This document shows, piece after piece, positions 15,953-24,486 of a stretch of 64,000 bases of DNA. Below the pieces are notes generated by a model. It made no database searches. It was not told the origin of the DNA and saw nothing but the letters and a program-made list of their open reading frames with translations. The DNA lies in assembly GCA_009692155.1 (NCBI GenBank), contig SHZW01000010.1:1-64000 (forward strand). The letters are read 5' to 3'. The stretch comes from Nitrospiraceae bacterium. GTDB lineage: Bacteria > Nitrospirota > Nitrospiria > Nitrospirales > Nitrospiraceae. The position numbers and the translations under genes are program-made. Position 1 is the stretch's first letter. Every line of letters starts with the position of its first letter.

Positions 15953-16449
15953 GGCGGACGATCGGGCTCTGGGTCTGCGCGCTGGCTGCCGCGGCGGTGT
16001 TCGGCTCCGGCGGATGCCGCACGGTGCAAGGACTCACCACCAAGCCCCAGGTCCAATCGGTGACGGTGACCGTGGGTTCGTTCGATCTGCGCACGATTAC
16101 GTTACGCTTCGATGTGGAGTTGCTCAATCCCGGCGACGGCGAAATGAACGTGGCCGGCTATGAGTACGAGCTGCAGATCGAAGGCCGGCCTTTCACGGCC
16201 GGCACGTCGGGCAACGGGTTCGCGCTGGCTCCGCACGGCACCGCTCGGGTGTCCGTGCCCGTCGCCCTCGCGCTGGCCGATCTCCAGCGCACGCTCGCGA
16301 CGCTGAAAAGCCGCGGGGAGGTTCCCTATCGTCTCGCCGTCACGCTGCTGATCGACACGCCGCTCGGCGTGTATCGATTTCCGCTGACGAAAGACGGGTG
16401 TGTGTCGGTGTTTCCGCCCGCCGTTCGTCCCTGCGCCGAACGGTCATAA
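15949..16449 (+). CDS. LEA type 2 / WHy-domain lipoprotein
   Basis: Predicted lipoprotein of 166 residues: hydrophobic leader (IGLWVCALAAAAVFGSGGC) with a GGC lipobox. The mature domain resembles the water-stress/hypersensitive-response (WHy) beta-sandwich of LEA type 2 proteins: VTVTVGSFDLRTITLRFDV, LLNPGDGEMNVAGYEYEL, ARVSVPVALAL, VTLLIDTPLGVYRFPL. Such proteins are linked to desiccation or envelope stress, but the molecular role is unclear. The GTG start overlaps the rluF stop by four bases, indicating translational coupling. Confidence 0.82.
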   Translation: MRRTIGLWVCALAAAAVFGSGGCRTVQGLTTKPQVQSVTVTVGSFDLRTITLRFDVELLNPGDGEMNVAGYEYELQIEGRPFTAGTSGNGFALAPHGTARVSVPVALALADLQRTLATLKSRGEVPYRLAVTLLIDTPLGVYRFPLTKDGCVSVFPPAVRPCAERS

Positions 16450-16517
16450 AGTCATCAAGTCATAAAGTCTTCAAGTCGAGAAGACTTTCGACTTTGGACA
16501 TTACGACATTCGACTTC
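16445..16517. repeat. Minisatellite hairpin, word AAGTC/GACTT
   Basis: An array of AAGTC-type words (16445-16478) is followed by a complementary array of GACTT/CGACATT words (16482-16517). It lies between two convergent genes, where it could act as a bidirectional terminator. Confidence 0.7.
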
Positions 16518-16526
16518 TTGAGAGGA

Positions 16527-17324
16527 TCAGTTCTGGCGGAGAGCCGGGTCTGTGTATTCTTTTTCCATGCGATGGGGTCTGGCCGCGGTCTTCCCATTGC
16601 CGCTTCCGGGAGCGGGCGACTCGACGGGACGAGCCGTCTCTGGTAAGCGGCCCACAAAAAGATTCAACAGGGCGATCAGGAAGCTGCCGAGCACCAGCGC
16701 GCTGCTCGTGTCGCTCAACGTCTGGACGCCTTCATCGCGCAGGTCTTTCGCCACGTCGGCGATGGTCTCCAACAAACGGTCCAGCGCCAGACTGACCTGG
16801 ATGAGCTTCGGCCCAGAATTGTCGATGGCCTGGATCTCTGCCTGATGCCGCAACGCAGTGGCCTCCTGTGGCGTTGCCGCGGTCCACATCTGCGTCATCA
16901 GCGCAACGGTCTTGCTGGCGGCTTGAAAATAGTCGTCCAGGCTGTTTTTCACGGCGCGAAGGTCGTCGACCTCGCTACGCCCGCTCCGGGAGACCCGCAG
17001 GCTGGCGGCGGCGTAGCGGTCGATGGCGTGCTGGATATGGGCGCGCTGCTCCGGCAGGCCCACCGTGATGCGCTCGAAATCCTGTTTTGTCTGGGCTTCG
17101 AGGGACCGGATGATCGTGGTTCGGAAGCGGATCACGTTTGCCGAGATGTGGGCGAGCTCCGTCGCGCCCAGCGTGTATTCGGTATACATAAGCGTGATGT
17201 CCTGATTCACCTGGCTGAGCGCCATGGCCCCCACCAGCCCGAGGCCGGCGATCAGAATGCTCACTCCGACCTGTTTCCAGGACGGCCTAGGCAACAGGCT
17301 GGTCACGCGACGAATCACGATCAT
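16527..17324 (-). CDS. Membrane protein with MCP-type four-helix-bundle sensor region
   Basis: 265 residues. One membrane helix near the N-terminus (VGVSILIAGLGLVGAMAL), a periplasmic region of about 160 residues rich in amphipathic helices that resembles the four-helix-bundle ligand domain of chemoreceptors (DITLMYTEYTLGATELAHIS, VIRFRTTIIRSLEAQTKQDF), a second membrane helix (ALVLGSFLIALLNLFVG) and a short Pro-rich basic tail. No HAMP, kinase or methyl-accepting domain follows, so it is a truncated sensor or a structural partner. It is the last gene of the HlyD-TolC-ABC run on the minus strand. Confidence 0.72.
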   Translation of the reverse strand: MIVIRRVTSLLPRPSWKQVGVSILIAGLGLVGAMALSQVNQDITLMYTEYTLGATELAHISANVIRFRTTIIRSLEAQTKQDFERITVGLPEQRAHIQHAIDRYAAASLRVSRSGRSEVDDLRAVKNSLDDYFQAASKTVALMTQMWTAATPQEATALRHQAEIQAIDNSGPKLIQVSLALDRLLETIADVAKDLRDEGVQTLSDTSSALVLGSFLIALLNLFVGRLPETARPVESPAPGSGNGKTAARPHRMEKEYTDPALRQN

Positions 17325-17439
17325 TTCTCCGATAAGGCCGGTCCTTGAGGATGGCCGGATACTTTCAGTGTATCAGATTGTTCCGGGAGTGAGAAGCAGC
17401 CCGTTTGTTTGGGACAGCACTGAAGGCGAAGCGGGTGTC

Positions 17440-19116
17440 TCACTCCAGCATGATCCGGCGATCCACGTGTGCGCCGAGAGAAGGATCGTTGGACACGAAG
17501 ATGACCGACCAGGGTTCCTCTTTGCTGCACAGACGGCGCAGGATCGTCTCCCGCATGGCCGGCAGCATGCTGTGGAGTGTGCCGTCCAGAATCAGAATCT
17601 GCGGGCGCATGACAATCGCCCGCGCGACCAGTAAGCGGAGCGTCTGGCTGGTGGCAAATCCCTTGCCGCTGCTTTGCACCGGCGTCCGCAGTCCCAACGG
17701 CATGGCATCCACGTCTTCTTCCAGCTCCACGAAGCGCAACGCCCACCGGATGTCGTCGTAGTGGACCGGCCGCCCCATCGTAATATTCTCTTCCAGCGTG
17801 CTTTCGAACAGCGTGAGCTGCGAATCCAGGATCAACCCGCGACATGCGTTCAGCGAATCCATGTCCAGATCGCGGAGATCCACGCCGTTGTACCGGATCA
17901 CCCCGCCCGTCGGCGCGTACAGGCCGGCCAGTACTCGGGCCAGCGTGGTTTTGCCGGTGCTCGTCGCTGAGAACACCGCGACTTTTTCGCCCGGCGCGAC
18001 TTCCACGTCGAAATGCTGGAACGTCGGCGGGGAGTTTGGGTAGGCGAAGGACACGTCCTTGCAGGTCAGCCGGACACCGTGCACGGTCGGATCCGGCAGG
18101 GGGACGGTCAGCGTGCCATGTTCTTTATCCTTGGGGAGGGAGAAGAGGTTCTCCAATTCGTGCAGGGACGTGAACGCATAATACACATAGTACATCCGCT
18201 TGGAGACCGTATCCAGGTTGAGGATGAGCGTCCCGACGATGACCTCGGCGGCCACGAACTGACCGAGCGTGATCTGCCCGATGCCGAGCAGCCAGCCGGC
18301 CGTGGCGATCAAGCCGCTGTGACCGCAGGCCTGCCAGATGACCGATCCTTTATATTGCGTGCCGGTCAGGATGTCGGAGCGGGTCTTTCTGGCCGACACA
18401 TAGGCATGGACCAGCTCGTCGGTTTTCTTCATCAGAAACGGCGTGCTCGCCGTGGCTTTGAAGTGCAGGAGATTATTGGCGATGTCCTGGAGCCAGTTCA
18501 TGGTGGCGTAGTTGTGGCGGGAGACGTCCATGGTGATCTTGAGCCCGCCGCGGCCCAGGATGATGATCATGGCCGCGAAGCCACCCACCAGCAGCACGTT
18601 GAAGACCAGGAAATATGGATGGTACATGACGAGAATGGTCATCCCGAGGGCGCCGCCCACGGTCACATTGATGATGTCCACAAGCATCGCCGCCAGCGAG
18701 CGCGGCAGCAACTCGGCTTCCATAAAGTAGTTCGCATATTTCGGCGTGAATCCGACTTCGCTGAAGCGCGGCAATTGCTGGGTCAAGCCCAGCGCGATGC
18801 GCGCGTAGAGGCGCTGGACGAGTATTTCGACCGCACGGGCCTGCAAGACTCGAAAGGAGCCCATCAACAGCAGTGCGATCCCCATCACGGCGGTCAGCGT
18901 GACGATCATGATCGGCTGCAAGGCGTAGGCGAAGGTGTTGACCAGCTCCTGGACGGTCAAGGGCACGATAAGGGCGAACACACCGATGGCGAGCGCGTAG
19001 GAGACGATGATGGCGAAGATCTTCTTTTCGAACTTGAGGAAAAGACTCAGGCGGGCGATCGTCGCCCGCAGCAAATCCTGGGAGCCGGGGAGGCTGTCGG
19101 GTTGCTCGGTGGACAT
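17440..19116 (-). CDS. ABC exporter (permease-ATPase fusion) with degenerate ATPase motifs
   Basis: Type I exporter half-transporter of 558 residues: six-helix membrane domain (residues about 30-320) then a nucleotide-binding domain. The nucleotide motifs are strikingly altered. Walker A reads FSATSTGKTT (two glycines lost, Lys and Thr kept). The signature LSGGQ is replaced by FATSQTLRLLVARAIV. Walker B reads ILILDGTLHS with the catalytic Glu changed to Gly. The switch His is replaced by Asn (VSNDPS). ATP may be bound, but normal hydrolysis is doubtful. Genes for TolC- and HlyD-type partners lie just upstream in the same run, so it is probably the inner-membrane part of a type I secretion-like complex. 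Confidence 0.85.
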   Translation of the reverse strand: MSTEQPDSLPGSQDLLRATIARLSLFLKFEKKIFAIIVSYALAIGVFALIVPLTVQELVNTFAYALQPIMIVTLTAVMGIALLLMGSFRVLQARAVEILVQRLYARIALGLTQQLPRFSEVGFTPKYANYFMEAELLPRSLAAMLVDIINVTVGGALGMTILVMYHPYFLVFNVLLVGGFAAMIIILGRGGLKITMDVSRHNYATMNWLQDIANNLLHFKATASTPFLMKKTDELVHAYVSARKTRSDILTGTQYKGSVIWQACGHSGLIATAGWLLGIGQITLGQFVAAEVIVGTLILNLDTVSKRMYYVYYAFTSLHELENLFSLPKDKEHGTLTVPLPDPTVHGVRLTCKDVSFAYPNSPPTFQHFDVEVAPGEKVAVFSATSTGKTTLARVLAGLYAPTGGVIRYNGVDLRDLDMDSLNACRGLILDSQLTLFESTLEENITMGRPVHYDDIRWALRFVELEEDVDAMPLGLRTPVQSSGKGFATSQTLRLLVARAIVMRPQILILDGTLHSMLPAMRETILRRLCSKEEPWSVIFVSNDPSLGAHVDRRIMLE

Positions 19117-19243
19117 GCTGTCGTTGCGTGGCAGCCTGCTGAGAGGCCGCCGTCAGCGCTCCTTTAGCTTATGGAAGGCGCCTCTTGAGGATACGTACGG
19201 CCTTCGACGTGCGTAGCGTACCAAAGGTCGTCTTAAAAATCTA

Positions 19244-20737
19244 TTACTTCGACGCCGGTTTATAGGACACGGGAATCACCGACATCGGCGCGTTCGCCCA
19301 GGTGCCGATTGCCCACTGGTACTGAGCCAGCGACCGCTGGTAGTCGGCGACGGCGCGAATCCACTGGCTCTCCGAATCGACTGCGAGACGTTCGCGGAGG
19401 TTCACGAACAATACGCTGGTGGCGCCGAGGCTGAACCGGAACCGCTCGCCCTCTTCCAGCGTCTTGGCAAGTTGCAACGATTGCAAGGCGGCGTCGATGC
19501 GCTGCTTCGAACGCTCCACGGCGGACAGCGCGTTGTCCACGTCTACGATCACTTGTTGTTCGCGGAACATCTTGGTCAGCACCAGGCGGTCGGCTTTGCC
19601 CTGGGCTTCGAGCATTTCGCCGCGGGCCTTGCGCTGGAGGAACGGCATCTTGAACTCCACGCCGAACCGGTAGCCGAGGCCCAGCACGAACTTCTCAGGG
19701 CTGCGCGCCGGTGCGGCCTCCGCGTCGAGACTGGGTAATAGATTATTCTTGGCGAGCTCCAGGTCGATGTGGTTCAGCTTGGCTTCGATGCCGACGGCCA
19801 GGATTTCCGGACGCGATGCGCGCGCGGCCAGCTTGTCAGCCTTGACGGTTTCGGGCAGGGGCAGCGGTGCGGCTTTCGGGAAGTCCGGCACGCGCCCGCC
19901 CGCCGGCGACACCGGTGTGCCGTTCTCCCAGAGAAAAAGAGACAGCCTGTACTGTTCCTGCTCCACCGTACGTGTGGCGCCGATCAGAATCTCCTTTCGC
20001 CGCTGGACTTCCTGGTTCGCTTCGACGGCGTCGAGCGGCGCGGAGAGTCCCTTCTTGGCGCGCTCCTCGATCTGCTTGAACCGGTCTTCCGCGACCTTCA
20101 CGGCCCGTTGCTGCACGTCCACCAGCTTCCAGGCGGCCACCCATTCCCAGTACTGCGACGCGGCGGCCAGGAACAGGTCCTGGCGGGTCTGCGCAATCTC
20201 GATGTCGGCCCGCGGGTCGGCCAGCCCCGAACGTTGCAGTTCGGCGTTCTCAGGGTTGACCATCAACCCGCGCAACAAAGGAAGAAAAGCGCCGAGGAGG
20301 ACCTGCTGCTGGTTATTGTTGAAACCCAAGTCGGGAATCTGGGCCGAGCCGCCGATGGTCTGGCGGATGCCGGCGCTGCCCCGGATACCGGATTGGTGCC
20401 GGACGTCGAGGAACGTGTCGTTGAATCCTACGGTCTGGGTCCCTTTCTGTGGATTGGTGCTGGAGATGAACCGTTCCATCTCCGTATCGTTAACGAGTGT
20501 CGGCTCGAAGGCGCCGAGGGCCCTGAGCATTTTGCCGCGGGCCGCGATTTTCTCCGTCCCGGCTCCCTGCAAGAGCGGATGAGACCGGTCGATCCAGGCC
20601 AGCACTTCATTCAGACTGAGCGGAATCGGCGGCAGAGGTTTCAGTTTCGAATCGTCGGCTGCGGCTCTGGCGAACAACGGGGCCTGCCAGCCCGACAGCA
20701 GGACGGTGAAGAAGACGAACAGGACGAAGCGCATCAT
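19244..20737 (-). CDS. TolC-family outer membrane efflux protein
   Basis: Outer-membrane channel component of 497 residues with a signal peptide (FVLFVFFTVLLSGWQAPLFA). The body shows the duplicated helical-hairpin organisation of TolC proteins: LSLNEVLAWIDRSHPLLQGA, QQRAVKVAEDRFKQIEERAK near the middle, and the repeat ALSAVERSKQRIDAALQSLQ with LEEGERFRFSLGATSVLFVN towards the end. It would form the periplasmic tunnel and outer-membrane pore for the adjacent ABC and HlyD proteins. Gaps of 127 bases to the ABC gene and 109 to the HlyD gene allow one transcript. Confidence 0.92.
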   Translation of the reverse strand: MMRFVLFVFFTVLLSGWQAPLFARAAADDSKLKPLPPIPLSLNEVLAWIDRSHPLLQGAGTEKIAARGKMLRALGAFEPTLVNDTEMERFISSTNPQKGTQTVGFNDTFLDVRHQSGIRGSAGIRQTIGGSAQIPDLGFNNNQQQVLLGAFLPLLRGLMVNPENAELQRSGLADPRADIEIAQTRQDLFLAAASQYWEWVAAWKLVDVQQRAVKVAEDRFKQIEERAKKGLSAPLDAVEANQEVQRRKEILIGATRTVEQEQYRLSLFLWENGTPVSPAGGRVPDFPKAAPLPLPETVKADKLAARASRPEILAVGIEAKLNHIDLELAKNNLLPSLDAEAAPARSPEKFVLGLGYRFGVEFKMPFLQRKARGEMLEAQGKADRLVLTKMFREQQVIVDVDNALSAVERSKQRIDAALQSLQLAKTLEEGERFRFSLGATSVLFVNLRERLAVDSESQWIRAVADYQRSLAQYQWAIGTWANAPMSVIPVSYKPASK

Positions 20738-20846
20738 GGGAGACTCCTTTCTTCTGCACGTGAAGAGAAAAGCGACGGTGACGAATATCGGGAGGCGGAC
20801 GCGCCTTGAGTCAGGCAGTGAGCGGGTAGTGGTCGCGCGTTCGTGG

Positions 20847-22283
20847 CTACTTCGCGCCTCGCCCCGCTTTGGGCAGCAGCGTGTCCAGCAGGGACGGAGG
20901 CCCTTCCTGGTAGTCAGGCGGGAACAGGTTGAACCGGCGCCAGAGTTCGTACCACAGGGGCACGCGGTTCAAAATAACCCAGCCCATCACTTTGGTGCCT
21001 TGCCGTATGTGGGACTGCTCCGGCCACGGGCGGTCGTCCGGATCCGGCACCACCCAAAAACGGAAGTTGCCTTTGCCGTCGTCCACCTGGTCCACGACTT
21101 TGATCACGCCGCCGAAGGTGCCGGTCATCAGGTCGGGCCAGGCAGGAAGAGGAATCGCCGGGATGCCATAAAACAGCAACCGTACTTTACGTCCGGGATT
21201 CAGCAGCGGCGCATCGAGGCCTTCCGCCACCAGCTCCGCGGCCTTGTCGGCGCTGGTCGGCGAGATGCGAACCAGTTTATCACCGGGCTGCACCGTTTCG
21301 CCGGCGCCCACCTGCGCCATTTTCACGACCGTTCCATCGATCGGAGCGACGATGCGGCTATAGATGCGCCGCTGGGTGGCATTGGAGAGGCGGAGGCTGA
21401 TCGAGGCCAACTGGTCGGCGGCCATGGCGGCGGTGGCGAGCGCTTCCGCCCGCATGGCTTCCGCCTTCAAGAGTTGCTGCACGACGTCGGCGCTGATCTG
21501 GTCCTTGCCGAAGCTCAACCCTTTCATGTTTTGCTGGGCTTCCTTGAGGAGGGCTTCGGCCACTTCCAGTTCCGCCTTGCTGCCGATCGCGGCCTGAATC
21601 GTCATTTCCAGTTCGCGTTGGGAGACCAGGCCCTGCGTCGCGAGTTGGCGGTGCCGGTCCACGTTCAGTTCAGCCGTATCATAGGTGACCTTGGCGCCTA
21701 TGATGCGCTGCTCGGCGGCGCGCACGCGGTTCTCGGATTCGCGTACCCGCGCTTCCGCCGACGGCACCGCCGCCGCGACGAGGTTCTCCATCTCGCCGAT
21801 CCGCTTTTCGAGCTGTACGGCCCGGTCCACCGCGGCCTTGCGGGTTTGCTCCAGTGCGACTTTCTGCTGATCGAGCAGCACGAGCAGCTCCGGCGCCATG
21901 AAATTCGGATCGATGTCCTCCAGCTCGAGGATCAGTTCGCCCTGCTTGACGCGCACGCCCTCGAAGACGTGCCATTTCTTGAGCCGTGCCTGGATCTGCG
22001 CTTCAATATCCTGCGGCCGTTCATAGGGCGAGTAGGCTGACAACTGGCCGGTGACGTTGATGGTTTGCGTCCAGGGGACGAACATGAGCAGGAGAAAGCC
22101 CATCACCAGAATTCTGATCGCCCACCATCCGTAGCGGCGCAGGTAGGGTGGGATCTGCACCAGTTCCCATGATCGCAGCTGAGTCGAGGTGGCGACGTCG
22201 TCGATCTGGATGTCGACGAGGCTGGTCTGGTACTCGACGACCTGCTTGATGGATTTTTTGACGCTATCAGATGACCGTGGCAC
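20847..22283 (-). CDS. HlyD-family membrane fusion protein
   Basis: Periplasmic adaptor of 478 residues with one membrane helix near residue 55 (AIRILVMGFLLLMFVPW), then a split lipoyl/barrel-sandwich domain (VFEGVRVKQGELILELEDID and the partner YSRIVAPIDGTVVKMAQVGAG) flanking a long coiled-coil hairpin (residues about 130-290), and C-terminal beta-barrel segments (VRLLFYGIPAIPLP). The N-terminal 50 residues are cytoplasmic. It would link the ABC exporter to the TolC pore. GTG 22283 is preceded by AGAGG. It is the first gene of the minus-strand run and is divergent from purE, with 147 bases between them. Confidence 0.9.
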   Translation of the reverse strand: MPRSSDSVKKSIKQVVEYQTSLVDIQIDDVATSTQLRSWELVQIPPYLRRYGWWAIRILVMGFLLLMFVPWTQTINVTGQLSAYSPYERPQDIEAQIQARLKKWHVFEGVRVKQGELILELEDIDPNFMAPELLVLLDQQKVALEQTRKAAVDRAVQLEKRIGEMENLVAAAVPSAEARVRESENRVRAAEQRIIGAKVTYDTAELNVDRHRQLATQGLVSQRELEMTIQAAIGSKAELEVAEALLKEAQQNMKGLSFGKDQISADVVQQLLKAEAMRAEALATAAMAADQLASISLRLSNATQRRIYSRIVAPIDGTVVKMAQVGAGETVQPGDKLVRISPTSADKAAELVAEGLDAPLLNPGRKVRLLFYGIPAIPLPAWPDLMTGTFGGVIKVVDQVDDGKGNFRFWVVPDPDDRPWPEQSHIRQGTKVMGWVILNRVPLWYELWRRFNLFPPDYQEGPPSLLDTLLPKAGRGAK

Positions 22284-22357
22284 AGGTTCCTCTCATCGAA
22301 GGAGGTCCTTTTTTTCATCATACGGGATAATCCCAAGTGCGTCAAATCATTGGGTTC

Positions 22358-22386
22358 TTGACCCGCACCGGAGACAACGTTAAGGT
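22358..22386 (+). promoter_or_regulatory. Putative sigma-70-type promoter for purE
   Basis: TTGACC at 22358-22363, a 17-base spacer and TAAGGT at 22381-22386, ending 43 bases before the purE start in the divergent hlyD/purE interval. Confidence 0.4.
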
Positions 22387-22429
22387 GTGGCCTCGGCGCA
22401 TCGCATCACAAAGCCCAGGGAGGGACAGC

Positions 22430-22966
22430 ATGGCGGGTCGGCGCGAGGAAGAACGTGGAAAGACGGGACCGATGGTGGGGATCGTGTGCGGAAGCAAAAC
22501 CGATTTCCCGATGCTTGAGAAGACAGTTGCGATTCTGGATCAGCTGGGCATATCCAACGAGTTGCTGGCGCTGTCCGCCCACCGGGCGCCGGATCAACTG
22601 GCCCAGTATGTAGAACAGGCGGCCGGACGGGGCATCGAAGTCATCGTGGCCGGCGCAGGTGGCGCAGCGGCCCTGCCGGGCGTCGTGGCGGCGAAGACGC
22701 ATCTGCCGGTCATCGGCCTGCCGATTCCCACCGAGAACCTCAGGGGCCTCGATTCGCTGCTTTCGATCGTGCAGATGCCGAAAGGCGTCCCGGTGGCCAC
22801 CGTGGCGATCGGCGGCGCGGAGAACGCCGGATTGCTGGCTGCTCAAATCCTGGCGGTTCGCTACCCGGCGATCCGTGCCAAGGTCATACAGTTTCGAGCT
22901 GAGCAGACCCGGGCGGTGCTTGAATCATCGCGTGCACCCGAGAAGAAACCGGCGAATCCCAAATAG
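22430..22966 (+). CDS. purE: N5-carboxyaminoimidazole ribonucleotide mutase PurE
   Basis: Catalyses conversion of N5-CAIR to CAIR in purine synthesis. ATG 22430 is chosen for the AGGGAGGGA directly upstream; a longer ORF begins at 22337. Characteristic motifs are VGIVCGSKTDFPMLEKTV, the ALSAHRAPDQL active-site segment with its His, VIVAGAGGAAALPGVVAAKT, and PVIGLPIPTENLRGLDSLLS. Length (178 residues) fits class I PurE. The usual partner purK is not in the window. The next 670 bases contain no gene, only structured repeats. Confidence 0.93.
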   Translation: MAGRREEERGKTGPMVGIVCGSKTDFPMLEKTVAILDQLGISNELLALSAHRAPDQLAQYVEQAAGRGIEVIVAGAGGAAALPGVVAAKTHLPVIGLPIPTENLRGLDSLLSIVQMPKGVPVATVAIGGAENAGLLAAQILAVRYPAIRAKVIQFRAEQTRAVLESSRAPEKKPANPK

Positions 22967-23029
22967 CCACGCTAGGCCGACGCGGCCTGGGAATCAGCAA
23001 AGACCTTGAAGCAGATACTCGGCTGACGA

Positions 23030-23140
23030 AGGGAGCGAGCTGTGGCGGGCCGGTCTCCTTTCGTGCTCGCGCAACGCGCGGCCTAAGAAGACCCTCGTTG
23101 GACGCGCGCAGTTGAACGTAGACCGGCCCGCCGCTCGCGG
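23030..23140. repeat. Dispersed palindromic element, copy 1
   Basis: Carries the core GTGCTCGCGCAACGCGCG (23063-23080) between inverted arms GGCGGGCCGGTCT (23044-23056) and AGACCGGCCCGCC (23120-23132), which are perfectly complementary over 13 bases. The core recurs exactly at 35026-35043 and with one mismatch at 52077-52094. It lies downstream of purE. Confidence 0.65.
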
Positions 23141-23171
23141 GAAAGAGAGTTCCCTAAATAAATATAAATAG

Positions 23172-23206
23172 AAAGACGACAGGCCGCTTCCAAGCCTGTC
23201 GTCTTT
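23172..23206 (+). terminator. Bidirectional hairpin terminator
   Basis: Perfect 13-base stem AAAGACGACAGGC (23172-23184) and GCCTGTCGTCTTT (23194-23206) with a nine-base loop. The A-run before and T-run after make it suitable for termination on either strand. It lies about 200 bases past purE. Confidence 0.75.
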
Positions 23207-23361
23207 AACGCTTCGCCACGTTCAGCGGGCTACTCCAGCAGTGAGTGTTTTGCAGATCTTGAATGTCCCTGTTTTCTTTGCTCAGAATTGTTTAAGCGAG
23301 GTGGCGGCCGGCTGCAGGAGAGCACGAAGCTTTAACCACGCAAGAGATAGGTGCGCGAAGC

Positions 23362-23400
23362 GGAAAGGTGACGGGTCCATCAGCGGCCTGTCACCTTTCC
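23362..23400. terminator. Hairpin, possible terminator
   Basis: 11-base perfect stem GGAAAGGTGAC (23362-23372) and GTCACCTTTCC (23390-23400) with a 17-base loop, followed by a short TTTT at 23403-23406. Confidence 0.5.
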
Positions 23401-23409
23401 AGTTTTAAA

Positions 23410-23606
23410 GAGGGGTGGGATGGCTGCGAGCGACTTCACCGGAGGAGCGGGGCACCCACCGAGGTATTAGCGAGAAGGAAAGCGGAAACTGACCAAGGTA
23501 CTGCGGTCGCAGACCGCAGCCGCGGGAATTCCAGAAGGCTTCCGCGAGCTAAAGCCCGGAAGGGTCGCTCCGTGAGGTGAGGAAGCGAGCGGACGGACCA
23601 CCCCTC
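23410..23606. ncRNA. Structured intergenic region, candidate non-coding RNA
   Basis: The ends are complementary over nine bases (GAGGGGTGG at 23410-23418 with CCACCCCTC at 23598-23606). A competing pairing (GGTGGG with CCCACC at 23455-23460) is possible. Inside are further helices such as GCGGTC-GCA-GACCGC and TTCC...GGAA. A closed, multi-branched fold of about 200 bases without an ORF suggests an RNA gene or leader. It does not match RNase P, tmRNA, 6S or SRP RNA as I know them. Strand is undetermined; it ends 35 bases from the rhomboid gene's stop. Confidence 0.35.
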
Positions 23607-23640
23607 ATCCTGGATTTGCACACGAACAGAAAGAGCGCGA

Positions 23641-24366
23641 TCACCAGTCCGAGCTATGCCATCCCCGGTGCCGTGCCGGCGCGAAGAACCGCACGTTCGG
23701 ATGCTTGAAGAATCCGATCAGCGCCATGCCGGCGACGAACCCGCCGACGTGGGCAAAGAAGGCCACCCCTCCGCCGCCCTGACCTAAACTCATCCCGCCG
23801 CTTAAGAGTTGCAGCACGAACCAGAATCCCAGCACGAATCCAGCCGGCACATACATGGTTTTCATGAAGATGCCGAGCGGGATCACCACGAGCACCTGCG
23901 CGCGTGGGTAGAGCAATAGGTATGCGCCGAGGACGCCCGAAATGGCTCCGCTGGCCCCGACCATCGGGATGCCCGATGTGGGATCGGTGAGCGCATGGCT
24001 CATGGCGGCGAGGATGCCGCAGACGACGTAGAAGATGACGAACTTCACATGGCCCATCACGTCTTCGACATTGTTCCCGAAGATCCAGAGATAGAGCATG
24101 TTGCCGATCAGGTGCATCCAGCCTCCGTGCAGGAACATGCTGGTCAGCAGCGTCAGCGTGACGGGAACGGCGACGGCGTCCTCGGACAGGGTCGCTTCAT
24201 GACCGAAGATCGACGCGGGGATTGCGCCGTAGTGGAAGACGAACGTTTCACCGGCTCGCTCCGGCAGCGACACTTCGTACAGAAACACCAGAGCGCAAGT
24301 GACAATCAACGCGATCGTCACCAGCGGATTGATCTCGGTCGGGTTATCGTCGTGAAGAGGAATCAT
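23641..24366 (-). CDS. Rhomboid-family intramembrane serine protease
   Basis: Six-helix membrane protease of 241 residues. The catalytic Ser is in GASGAISGVLGAYLLLYP and the catalytic His in FFAHVGGFVAGMALIGF. The conserved loop MFLHGGWMHLIGNMLYLWIF is also present. It would cleave transmembrane helices of unknown client proteins in the inner membrane. MIPLHDDNPTEINPLVTIAL is the usual bacterial rhomboid start. It lies downstream of the DHH gene on the same strand, with a minisatellite hairpin overlapping the gap. Confidence 0.95.
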   Translation of the reverse strand: MIPLHDDNPTEINPLVTIALIVTCALVFLYEVSLPERAGETFVFHYGAIPASIFGHEATLSEDAVAVPVTLTLLTSMFLHGGWMHLIGNMLYLWIFGNNVEDVMGHVKFVIFYVVCGILAAMSHALTDPTSGIPMVGASGAISGVLGAYLLLYPRAQVLVVIPLGIFMKTMYVPAGFVLGFWFVLQLLSGGMSLGQGGGGVAFFAHVGGFVAGMALIGFFKHPNVRFFAPARHRGWHSSDW

Positions 24367-24370
24367 AGAA

Positions 24371-24486
24371 TTAGGTTCGGGGTTCGAGGTGCGCGGTTCG
24401 AGGATCGGAATTTATTTTTTCTGTTTACTCCCTTTGGGTTGGGACCGTCTCTTGCCACGTACCCCGTACCTCGAACCTCGTGCCCG
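24371..24486. repeat. Minisatellite hairpin, word GGTTCG/CGAACC
   Basis: Arm 24371-24402 (GGTTCGGGGTTCGAGG and similar) is complementary to arm 24455-24486 (CGTACCCCGTACCTCGAACC). The second arm is inside the 3' coding end of the DHH gene and encodes its RGSRYGVRGKR tail. Confidence 0.7.

Noticed and set aside
18013-20809. Long + strand frames opposite the ABC and TolC genes
   Set aside because: No domain, no ribosome binding site, His/Arg/Gln-rich composition typical of antisense translation.
23410-23606. RNase P, tmRNA or SRP RNA
   Set aside because: None of the conserved sequence blocks of those RNAs is present.
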